DNA from: Marivivens aquimaris
GTDB taxonomy: Bacteria; Pseudomonadota; Alphaproteobacteria; Rhodobacterales; Rhodobacteraceae
Direction of reading: 5' to 3'
Assembly (NCBI RefSeq): GCF_015220045.1
Contig: NZ_JADBGB010000001.1
Location: 1,021,001 to 1,085,000 of the forward strand
DNA length: 64,000 bases
In this document: positions 57,690 to 64,000 of the stretch, one piece after another
Layout of the letters: every line of letters starts with the position of its first letter
How positions within the stretch are numbered: the first letter of the stretch is position 1
Made by a program: the position numbers and the translations under genes
Notes under the pieces: model-generated
The model's database searches: none
Told to the model about the DNA's origin: nothing
Seen by the model: only the letters and a program-made list of their open reading frames with translations

Positions 57690-59078
57690 TCAGATCGTGT
57701 AGGCGAAGCGCAGACCGCCCCAGTGTTTGCCTTTGACGATGATCGGAGCCGAGAGGTCCTTCATCATCCTGAACTCACCGCCGCCCATGTCGCGGCGATA
57801 GACTTGCAGCAGGAACGGCTCGCGGCTGCGGCCCGCCTTCAGACCCACACGGTCATTGAAGATGCGGCGGTTGCGGCAATGCGCGGTGTTCCAGACAGGG
57901 TCGGGGCCTTGGGGCAGAGAGAACTTCGCATTGTGCGTCGGCAGGTAGCCGTTGTCGTCGACGGCGGCGCAGAACACCACGCGCTGATCGAAGTACGCGG
58001 CGGCTTCGAGGTACTGCGGGAGTACGCTATCTGTGAACCGCGTGAAGCGGGTCATCATCTGTTCGGGATTGGTGTTCGGGATCGGCGTGTAGTTGCGGTC
58101 GAACAGGTCGTCGAGGCGGATATTCCCGCGGTCGATGGCCTCTTCGAATTTCTTGCTGATGGTCTGGGCCAGATCGCGAACGTAGTTGATGAACCGCTGG
58201 TCCTGCGACGCGCCGCCACCAAGGATGCTGAGGCGCACGATCTCTTCGCTGTCATCGACCAGCGCGTTGATGCGGTCGCGGCTTTCCTCGACGCCTGCGG
58301 CTGTCTCGGCAGCGGCTTGGCTGATCGAATGGAAGGCGGGCCCAAAGGAGCCGATGGACTGCGAAATCCTCTCCGCTTCGCCGGACATGGCGTGAGTGGT
58401 GTTCACCGTGCCTTGCATCTTTTCCGACATGGCGGACATCTTCTGGTCGGTCTTTTCGACCTCCTCGATGACGTGGCTGGCCTTTTCCTGCACGCCAGTC
58501 GCTTCCTTGCGGAGCGCGGCAAAGCTCTCGCCCATCTTCTCGACGCTTCCGGTCACGGCGTCGGCGGCGCTGGTGGTGCTAGCGGACAGTTCGTTGATCG
58601 CATCGGCGACCACGGCAAAACCCTTACCGAAGCGGCCCGCGCGGACGGCTTCGATCTTGGCGTTGATGGCGAGGATATTCACCTGACGGGCGATCGAGGT
58701 AATTTCCGCGTTCTGGCGCTCCACCGAACGGAGTGTATCCACGACCTCGCCGATGCGGGTGTCCAGCGCCTTTACCCAGTTCGCGATCTCGCGGCTGCCT
58801 TCGTTGCTGATGCGGGCGCTCTCGATGCTCTCGTTGAGGGCCGCGAGGTTGCTTGTCGCATTGCCTGCGACGGTCTGGATCGCCTCCTGAACGGAGTCGT
58901 TGATTTCCAGAATTTCGCGCACGCGGGTTTCCAGCGCGGTCATCTCGTCCTGCTGCTCTTTCGCAGCTTTCCCGATTTCGTCCAGCGCACCGGCGACGTC
59001 TACAATGCCCGACGCCATGCGGGAGCCGACTCCCGAAACCTGATCAAGTACGCGCGTAATATCTTCGACTTTGGTCAT
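57690..59078 (-). CDS. Soluble methyl-accepting chemotaxis-type protein with C-terminal sensor domain
   Basis: The 462-residue protein has no membrane segment. The signalling helices come first (about residues 1-270), with the hairpin tip ITSIARQVNILAINAKIEAVRAG and FAVVADAINELSA. The C-terminal domain (about 320-462) contains RVVFCAAVDDNGYLPTHN, WNTAHCRNRRIFNDRVGL and PFLLQVYRRDMGGG, a conserved PAS/Cache-like sensor in alphaproteobacterial receptors. The order signalling-then-sensor is reversed from classical receptors. The start at 59078 has AGGA six bases upstream. Confidence 0.88.
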   Translation of the reverse strand: MTKVEDITRVLDQVSGVGSRMASGIVDVAGALDEIGKAAKEQQDEMTALETRVREILEINDSVQEAIQTVAGNATSNLAALNESIESARISNEGSREIANWVKALDTRIGEVVDTLRSVERQNAEITSIARQVNILAINAKIEAVRAGRFGKGFAVVADAINELSASTTSAADAVTGSVEKMGESFAALRKEATGVQEKASHVIEEVEKTDQKMSAMSEKMQGTVNTTHAMSGEAERISQSIGSFGPAFHSISQAAAETAAGVEESRDRINALVDDSEEIVRLSILGGGASQDQRFINYVRDLAQTISKKFEEAIDRGNIRLDDLFDRNYTPIPNTNPEQMMTRFTRFTDSVLPQYLEAAAYFDQRVVFCAAVDDNGYLPTHNAKFSLPQGPDPVWNTAHCRNRRIFNDRVGLKAGRSREPFLLQVYRRDMGGGEFRMMKDLSAPIIVKGKHWGGLRFAYTI

Positions 59079-59175
59079 CACTATCCTGCCACGTTGACGC
59101 CCCTCGATTGCAAGGGACATACCAAGCCTTCCCCTCGGCAAAGCCTCGGAGACTGTGATCGACCAAATTTCTCCC

Positions 59176-59616
59176 TCAGGCCTCGGCTTGTGCCGCTGCC
59201 TCTACCGTTGCGTCGAATGCCAGCAGGATCGACGCGTGACGGTTCTTGTATTCACGAGCGGGAAGCAGAACCTCCAACTCGCCGAACGGAGCCGCCGGAA
59301 CGGGACCGCCGTCTTTGAGCATGGCGCGGAGCTCGTCCCGCGCTTTTTCAATCTCGGCCCGTGTACGTCCGATCACGGTCCCACCCATGATCGCCGCCGA
59401 GGCTTGACCCAATGCACAAGCTTTAACGTCCTGTCCGAAGGAAGTTATAACGCCGTCCGTCATTTTTACGTCCACAGTCACTGTGGACCCGCACAGAGGT
59501 GCGCGTTTCTTCACCGTCGCGTCGGGATTTTCGAGCCGCTCGGTCAGCGGCATGTCCGCCGTGAGCGCCAGAATACGCGAGGAATAGAGTTGGACGAGAT
59601 CGGACGTGTCGGACAC
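59176..59616 (-). CDS. Iron-sulfur cluster scaffold-like protein (NifU_N/SufU family)
   Basis: The 146-residue protein resembles the NifU N-terminal/SufU scaffolds: LVQLYSSRILALTADM, KRAPLCGSTVTVDVKM with the first cysteine, and VKACALGQASAAIM with the second. The third cysteine expected near the C-terminus is replaced (KNRHASILLAF carries His and Ala instead), so it may not hold a cluster in the standard way. The start is GTG 59616, supported by GGGA at seven bases; an ATG ten codons upstream lacks a ribosome site. It diverges from hisI. Confidence 0.8.
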   Translation of the reverse strand: MSDTSDLVQLYSSRILALTADMPLTERLENPDATVKKRAPLCGSTVTVDVKMTDGVITSFGQDVKACALGQASAAIMGGTVIGRTRAEIEKARDELRAMLKDGGPVPAAPFGELEVLLPAREYKNRHASILLAFDATVEAAAQAEA

Positions 59617-59684
59617 TTTGATTTCCCTTTTGCGCTGGTCTGCCATAGATAGGCCGCAAGCTGCCGTAGGAACAGGGATAGCCG

Positions 59685-60044
59685 ATGCCTTTTGATGCTG
59701 ACAGTCTGAAATATAACGAAAGCGGGCTCATTCCCGTTATCGCGCAGGACGCCGAGAACGGCGATGTGCTGATGATGGCATGGATGAACGCCGAGGCCGT
59801 GCGCAAGACGCTGGAAACCGGCCGCGTGACTTACTGGTCCCGCTCGCGCCAGGCGTTCTGGGTCAAAGGCGAGAGCTCGGGCCACGTTCAGGAGCTGGTC
59901 GAGTTCACCTATGACTGCGACGCCGACTGTATTCTGGTGAAGGTGCGCCAGACGGGGCCTGCGTGTCACACCAACCGCCGTAGCTGTTTCTACCGCGCTG
60001 TGCGCGGCGGCGAGGTGGTGGAGTTGATGCAGCCCGAGGTCTGA
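59685..60044 (+). CDS. hisI: Phosphoribosyl-AMP cyclohydrolase
   Basis: HisI opens the adenine ring of phosphoribosyl-AMP in histidine synthesis. The 119-residue monofunctional enzyme has VLMMAWMNAEAV, YWSRSRQAFWVKGESSGH, and the metal-binding cysteines in DCDADCILVKVRQTGPACHTNRRSCFY. It is not fused to HisE. It stands alone here, away from other his genes. A 3'-end repeat follows. Confidence 0.95.
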   Translation: MPFDADSLKYNESGLIPVIAQDAENGDVLMMAWMNAEAVRKTLETGRVTYWSRSRQAFWVKGESSGHVQELVEFTYDCDADCILVKVRQTGPACHTNRRSCFYRAVRGGEVVELMQPEV

Positions 60045-60059
60045 CGGTTCAGGGTGAGG

Positions 60060-60120
60060 AGGGGCGCTGCCCCTCTTGGCCGTTGGCCAATTCACCCCGG
60101 GATATTTTTTGCCCAAAGGC
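60060..60120 (-). repeat. 3'-end palindromic repeat, copy E
   Basis: AGGGGCGCTGCCCCTC, then TTGGCCGTTGGCCAA, CCCCGGGATATTTTTT and CCCAAAGGC follow the hisI stop codon by 15 bases. It matches copies C1 and F. The next 130 bases to the methyltransferase gene show nothing further. Confidence 0.65.
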
Positions 60121-60250
60121 ATTATGCGGGTGCTTGACGGAATTTCGCGCGCGGATTACGTGCGCGCTGCAACGCGGATTTTGGCGTTGTTCCGCATCTG
60201 CTAGTGGCGATTTGGGGCCGATCGGCAGACCTTTTCTGAAAGTTCGGTCA

Positions 60251-61201
60251 ATGGTTGGAACGCCATTCTCCTCGGGTCATCCGCTTGCGGATCGTCGTGC
60301 CGATTTTGCTGCAACCATGGCGGCCAGTGCCGCGTGGGCGGATGCAGCCGAAGTGATGTCCAGCGCGCTGGAGCTTGCGCCCGATTGGGCGGCGGGTTGG
60401 TACCAATTGGGCGACTATTTCGAGAGTGCAGGCGATGCGGAGGCTGCGGCGTCAGCGTGGCGCAAGGCGATTGAACTGGAGCCGAGCGATCCGTTCGGCG
60501 CGGGGTTGAAGATCGATTTGCAGCGGGCTGTGCCAGTCGCCGAGACCATGCCTACGGCTTTCGTTGAGACCTTGTTCGATCAATACGCGCCGCGTTTCGA
60601 GGCGTCGTTGGTAGGCAAGCTGGACTATACGGGGCCGGATGTGATCATGCGGGCGCTGACCGATGTTGGCTTCGAACGTGCCAGCAAAGTCATCGACCTT
60701 GGGTGCGGCACCGGGCTGATGGGGCAGGCACTGCGGGATCGCTGCGATTGGCTCGGCGGGTATGACGTTTCGCAAGAGATGCTGAAGCAGGCCGCCCATA
60801 AAGGCGTCTACGATTTCCTTGGCAAGCAGGACCTCTGCGAGTTGGATGTGTCCGACATCCGCTATGATCTGATCGTGGCGGCGGATGTGTTCATCTATGT
60901 TGGTGCGCTGGAGCGGGTCATTGGCTGGGCCGCGAATAGCCTCGCGCCACGCGGGCAGCTGGCCTTTACCGTTGAGCGTGGCGATGCGCCGCTGGAACTG
61001 CGCGAAAGTCGCCGTTTCGCGCATTCCGAAGACTATGTGCTTGGCGTGCTGCGCCGTGCAGGGTTCAAGTACATCACGCTGACGGATTGCGTGCTGCGCA
61101 AGGATCGCGGCGAGGATGTGAAGGCGTTCTGCGTGGTGGCAGGGGTGGAGCCGCTGGTGTCGCGGTTCGATCGCGATGGCGGCGAAGTCGTCGCGGCCTG
61201 A
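60251..61201 (+). CDS. TPR-containing SAM-dependent methyltransferase
   Basis: The 316-residue protein has about two N-terminal tetratricopeptide repeats (MSSALELAPDWAAGWYQLGDYFESAGDAE region, residues 35-85), then a class I methyltransferase domain with the SAM-binding VIDLGCGTGLMG near residue 153, YDVSQEMLKQA and DLIVAADVFIYVG. The combination suggests methylation of a protein partner recognised by the repeats; the substrate is unknown. The start at 60251 has only a weak ribosome site, and an upstream frame overlaps repeat E and is not supported. Confidence 0.82.
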   Translation: MVGTPFSSGHPLADRRADFAATMAASAAWADAAEVMSSALELAPDWAAGWYQLGDYFESAGDAEAAASAWRKAIELEPSDPFGAGLKIDLQRAVPVAETMPTAFVETLFDQYAPRFEASLVGKLDYTGPDVIMRALTDVGFERASKVIDLGCGTGLMGQALRDRCDWLGGYDVSQEMLKQAAHKGVYDFLGKQDLCELDVSDIRYDLIVAADVFIYVGALERVIGWAANSLAPRGQLAFTVERGDAPLELRESRRFAHSEDYVLGVLRRAGFKYITLTDCVLRKDRGEDVKAFCVVAGVEPLVSRFDRDGGEVVAA

Positions 61202-61209
61202 TGCGTGCT

Positions 61210-61257
61210 GAGGGGCTCTGCCCCTCAACCCCGGGATATTTTCAGCACAAAGGCAGG
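61210..61257 (-). repeat. 3'-end palindromic repeat, copy F
   Basis: GAGGGGCTCTGCCCCTC (61210-61226), CCCCGGGATATTTT and GCACAAAGGCAGG. It begins nine bases after the methyltransferase stop codon and runs into the last codons of the converging gluQRS gene. Confidence 0.65.
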
Positions 61258-62144
61258 CCGACCATTTCGCGGATGTCGGTCGGGCTCGCGCCTTCCTCGC
61301 GGAATTTGCGGATCGCTTTGGCGTCATCGCGTTTGGCAAGGCGTTTGCCGTTCTCGTCGCGGATCAGGGCGTGGTGGTGATACTCGGGCGTGGGGAGTTT
61401 GAGCAGGCGTTGGAGGGCGACGTGGATGTGGGTGGCCTCGAACAGATCTTGGCCGCGGACCACATGCGTCACGCCCTGCGCGGCATCGTCGAGGACGACC
61501 GACATGTGGTATGAGCCGAGGAAGGTTTTGCGCGAGAGCACGATGTCGCCGACCGTTGTCAGCAGGTCTTCGGGCCGGAATTCGATCAAGCCGGTTTCGC
61601 CGTTCGGGCCGTGTCCGGTTTCGCGGAAATAGACGAATTCGCCCTCGCCAATGCGGTTCTCGCCGATCTGGATAGCCGTCAGGTCCATATCGAGCCGGAG
61701 CGCGACATTGTCCGGCATCGGGGTCAGGCTGTGCGGCATACCCGTTTGGTGGCGGCAGGTGCCGGGGTAAATGATCCCGTCAGGGCCATATTGCACCTCG
61801 CCTTCCTGCGGGGCTGAGGCGGAATCGAGGATGTCTCGGCGGGTACAGGTGCAGGGATAGAGAAGGTCCCGTTGCCAGAGCGCTTCGAGCGCTTGGCGGT
61901 AGGCGGGTAACCGGTCCGACTGGCGCATGACGGGTGTTTCCCACGTCAGGCCGAGCCACGCGAGGTCGTCATAGATTTGCGCTTCCCATTCGGGCTTGGA
62001 GCGTTCGCGGTCGATATCCTCGATCCTGAGGAGAAACCGACCGCCGTTCGCCATCGCCATGTCATGCGCGAGGATGGCGGAATAGGCGTGACCCAAGTGC
62101 AGCGGGCCGGTGGGGCTCGGTGCGAAGCGGGTCACGTATTGCAT
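61242..62144 (-). CDS. gluQ: Glutamyl-Q tRNA(Asp) synthetase
   Basis: GluQRS attaches glutamate to the queuosine base of tRNA-Asp. It resembles a glutamyl-tRNA synthetase without the anticodon-binding half, and the 300-residue length fits. Seen are FAPSPTGPLHLGHAYSAI (HIGH motif), the zinc ligands YPCTCTRRD with YPGTC, and the KMSKS-like KRLAKRDDA. Its ATG shares a base with the trmFO stop codon (TAATG), so the two tRNA-modification genes are coupled. Confidence 0.94.
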   Translation of the reverse strand: MQYVTRFAPSPTGPLHLGHAYSAILAHDMAMANGGRFLLRIEDIDRERSKPEWEAQIYDDLAWLGLTWETPVMRQSDRLPAYRQALEALWQRDLLYPCTCTRRDILDSASAPQEGEVQYGPDGIIYPGTCRHQTGMPHSLTPMPDNVALRLDMDLTAIQIGENRIGEGEFVYFRETGHGPNGETGLIEFRPEDLLTTVGDIVLSRKTFLGSYHMSVVLDDAAQGVTHVVRGQDLFEATHIHVALQRLLKLPTPEYHHHALIRDENGKRLAKRDDAKAIRKFREEGASPTDIREMVGLPLC

Positions 62145-63487
62145 TAGCTTTGGGCCTCAAGCCACTGAGCGAAATCTTCTTTTGCGCGGTCAGTGTAGCC
62201 CTTGTAGCGCTCTTTGCGGCCCTTGCGTCCGCCGCGCATTCCGTCCAGCGGCGGGAACAGACCGAAGTTCACGTTCATCGGCTGGAAGGTTTTTGCATCC
62301 GCGCCGCCGGTGATGTGCGTGACAAGCGCGCCCATGGCGGTGGTGTTCGGCACGTCGGGAATTTCGCGGCCCTGAATTTCGGCGGCGGCGAGGCGGCCTG
62401 CCAGCAGACCCATCGCGGCGCTTTCGACGTAGCCTTCGACGCCCGTGACCTGACCGGCGAAGCGGATGTTCGGGCGGGATTTCAGGCGCATCTGGTTGTC
62501 GAGCAGCGTCGGCGAATTCAGGAACGTGTTGCGGTGGATACCGCCAAGACGCGCGAACTCGGCATTTTCCAGACCGGGGATCATGCGGAACACCTCTTTC
62601 TGGGCGCCGTACTTCATCTTGGTCTGGAAGCCGACGATGTTGTACAGTGTGCCGAGCGCGTTATCGCGGCGCAGCTGGACCACAGCGTAGGGCTTGTTTT
62701 CGGGATCGTTGGTATTGGTGAGGCCGACGGGCTTCATCGGGCCGAAGCGCAGCGTTTCGCGGCCGCGTTCCGACATGACCTCGATCGGCAGGCAGCCGTC
62801 GAAATAGCCAGCGGTTTCGCCCTCATGGAACTCGGTTTTATCAGCGGCCAGCAGCGCGTCGATGAACGCCTCGTACTGGTCTTTGGTCATCGGGCAATTG
62901 AGGTAGGCGGTGCGCTCTTCCTCGGTCTCGCCCTTGTCATAGCGCGACTGCATCCACGCGATGTCCATGTTCACGCTGTCGAAATAGACGATCGGCGCGA
63001 TGGCGTCGAAGAAGGCGAGGCTTTCGGCGCCCGCTTCCTTGGCAATGGCCTGACCCAGCGCGGCGCTGGTGAGCGGGCCGGTTGCGATGATCCAGTGGCC
63101 TTCGTCGGGCAGTTCGGTCAGTTCCTCGTAGGAGACCGAGATATTCTCGTGCGCCATCAGCGCGGCGGTCACACTTTCTGCGAAGGGGTCGCGGTCAACG
63201 GCCAGCGCGCCGCCAGCGGGCAGGCGGTGCTTCGTGGCCATCTGCATGATGATGCCGTTCGCCTGACGCATTTCCCAGTGCAGCAGCCCGACCGCGTTCT
63301 GTTCGTTGTCGTCCGAACGGAACGAGTTGGAACACACCATCTCGGCCAGATTGCCGGTGCGGTGCGCGAAGGTTTCGACCTTGGGCCGCATCTCGTGGAT
63401 AACGACTTTGATGCCTGCGTTGGCGGCTTGCCACGCGGCTTCGGATCCGGCCATGCCGCCGCCGATGATATGGAGTTCCTGTGTCAT
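62144..63487 (-). CDS. trmFO: Methylenetetrahydrofolate-tRNA-(uracil-5-)-methyltransferase TrmFO
   Basis: TrmFO makes 5-methyluridine at position 54 of tRNA using methylenetetrahydrofolate and FAD. The 447-residue protein has the FAD motif [16 protein letters not shown] at the N-terminus, [33 protein letters not shown] and NVNFGLFPP. The start at 63487 gives the FAD motif directly; no clear ribosome site is seen. It precedes gluQRS with a one-base overlap. Confidence 0.95.
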   Translation of the reverse strand: MTQELHIIGGGMAGSEAAWQAANAGIKVVIHEMRPKVETFAHRTGNLAEMVCSNSFRSDDNEQNAVGLLHWEMRQANGIIMQMATKHRLPAGGALAVDRDPFAESVTAALMAHENISVSYEELTELPDEGHWIIATGPLTSAALGQAIAKEAGAESLAFFDAIAPIVYFDSVNMDIAWMQSRYDKGETEEERTAYLNCPMTKDQYEAFIDALLAADKTEFHEGETAGYFDGCLPIEVMSERGRETLRFGPMKPVGLTNTNDPENKPYAVVQLRRDNALGTLYNIVGFQTKMKYGAQKEVFRMIPGLENAEFARLGGIHRNTFLNSPTLLDNQMRLKSRPNIRFAGQVTGVEGYVESAAMGLLAGRLAAAEIQGREIPDVPNTTAMGALVTHITGGADAKTFQPMNVNFGLFPPLDGMRGGRKGRKERYKGYTDRAKEDFAQWLEAQS

Positions 63488-63520
63488 AACGGCGGATTTA
63501 GTAGAGCATGGCGCAAAAGA

Positions 63521-63546
63521 AAAGGGCCGCAACGCGTGCGGCCCTT
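63521..63546 (-). terminator. Terminator after the outer-membrane protein gene
   Basis: AAGGGCCGC (63546-63538 on the reverse strand) pairs with GCGGCCCTT (63530-63522) around a seven-base loop, and TTTCTTTTG follows. It separates the partial gene at 63560 from trmFO on the same strand. Confidence 0.7.
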
Positions 63547-63559
63547 CCGTTCGGCGTGT

Positions 63560-64000
63560 TTAAAGCGCGCCGAGGTTCAGCGCGAACTCACCAACGTACT
63601 CAGTGACGCTCGGGACTGCGTCGAACGTGGTGACCGAGGGGGCGCCGAATTCGTAATCGATCATGAAGCCGAGGGTGCCGGCGGTCACATCGTCGTTGCC
63701 TGCTTCATAGCGGGCCTGACCGAGCGAGACCTTGGCCGACACGGTGTCGGTGAAGTCATAGCCGCCGACCAGCGCGATGCGCGAGGTGGACGCCATGTCG
63801 AAGATCTCGCCGTACTCGGCTTCGAGGCCGATGGTGTACTGGTCGTTCAGCGCGTAGTCGCCGAAGCCGGTGAGGGTGTAGATGCTGTCACCGTCATCGT
63901 CCATGTACATCAGTTCCAGACCGCCAGCGTAGGTGCCCATGTCGAATGCGCTGTCGACGTTGACCAGAACGGTCTCGTCGTACTGGGCAATCGCGAAGGT
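63560..64000 (-). CDS. Outer-membrane beta-barrel (porin-like) protein, C-terminal part
   Basis: The frame is open to the end of the window, so only the last 146 residues are seen. They show alternating polar and hydrophobic residues in short strands separated by Asp/Gly-rich turns (LELMYMDDDGDSIYTLTGFGDYALN, IGLEAEYGEIFD, RIALVGGYDFTDTVSAKVSLG), the pattern of a beta barrel. The C-terminus (FALNLGAL) does not end in the usual aromatic residue. It resembles alphaproteobacterial porin-like proteins; the exact family is uncertain. Confidence 0.65.
   Translation of the reverse strand, partial: TFAIAQYDETVLVNVDSAFDMGTYAGGLELMYMDDDGDSIYTLTGFGDYALNDQYTIGLEAEYGEIFDMASTSRIALVGGYDFTDTVSAKVSLGQARYEAGNDDVTAGTLGFMIDYEFGAPSVTTFDAVPSVTEYVGEFALNLGAL

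Overview
The window is ordinary chromosome of a marine-type alphaproteobacterium, most probably a member of the Rhodobacterales (Roseobacter group). The evidence is GC-rich coding sequence, a CtrA/SciP pair, a LexA with the alphaproteobacterial GTTC-N7-GTTC operator, a B12-dependent ribonucleotide reductase, LpxI in place of LpxH, and gene orders typical of the group: trpGDC-moaC-moeA-lexA, pyrH-frr-uppS-cdsA-dxr-rseP-bamA, and gluQRS-trmFO. I see no prophage, insertion sequence, CRISPR array or rRNA operon. There is one tRNA gene (Pro, anticodon UGG).

Layout. 1-8885: the 3' end of comEC converges on lexA. Upstream of lexA lies the reverse-strand run trpG-trpD-trpC-moaC-moeA, with tryptophan and molybdopterin genes packed head to tail. 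A polysaccharide-deacetylase-like gene diverges from trpG, and trpE sits apart behind ppiD. 8.9-16 kb: ppiD, an aminotransferase, a purine phosphoribosyltransferase, a LysE-type exporter and fabI on the reverse strand, then pdxH, a double cold-shock-domain protein, a DUF192 protein and tRNA-Pro. 16-20.3 kb: nrdJ, broken by an in-frame TAA, with a palindromic leader and a strongly structured 3' region. 20.3-23 kb: a chemoreceptor-like protein and two divergent regulators separated by palindromes. 23-29 kb: a divergent pair of peptidoglycan genes (DUF882 and L,D-transpeptidase), then lpxD, an acyl carrier protein and a ketosynthase, then an IalB-like protein. 29-38.4 kb: a CorC-type protein, xerD with a secreted protein and a 51-aa membrane protein, aroK-aroB, ssb, a lytic transglycosylase, an AraC regulator and miaA. 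38.4-50.4 kb: the large envelope cluster pyrH-frr-uppS-cdsA-dxr-rseP, a 51-aa membrane protein, then bamA-ompH-fabZ-lpxA-lpxI-lpxB. 50.4-57.5 kb: mnmA, sciP-ctrA, ligA-recG and a 40-aa membrane protein behind a LexA operator. 57.6-64 kb: a soluble chemoreceptor-like protein, an Fe-S scaffold-like protein, hisI, a methyltransferase, gluQRS, trmFO and a partial outer-membrane beta-barrel gene.

The genes mostly serve housekeeping work: isoprenoid lipid carrier, phospholipid and lipid A synthesis with outer-membrane assembly; aromatic amino acid synthesis; tRNA modification (miaA, mnmA, gluQRS, trmFO); and DNA metabolism with the SOS response. The least expected items are the nonsense codon in nrdJ, the SOS-operator array in front of a 40-aa membrane protein after recG, a family of GC-rich palindromic repeats at gene 3' ends, several unannotated hairpin regions that may be small RNAs, and an 11-bp stem that ends one base before the trpG start codon.
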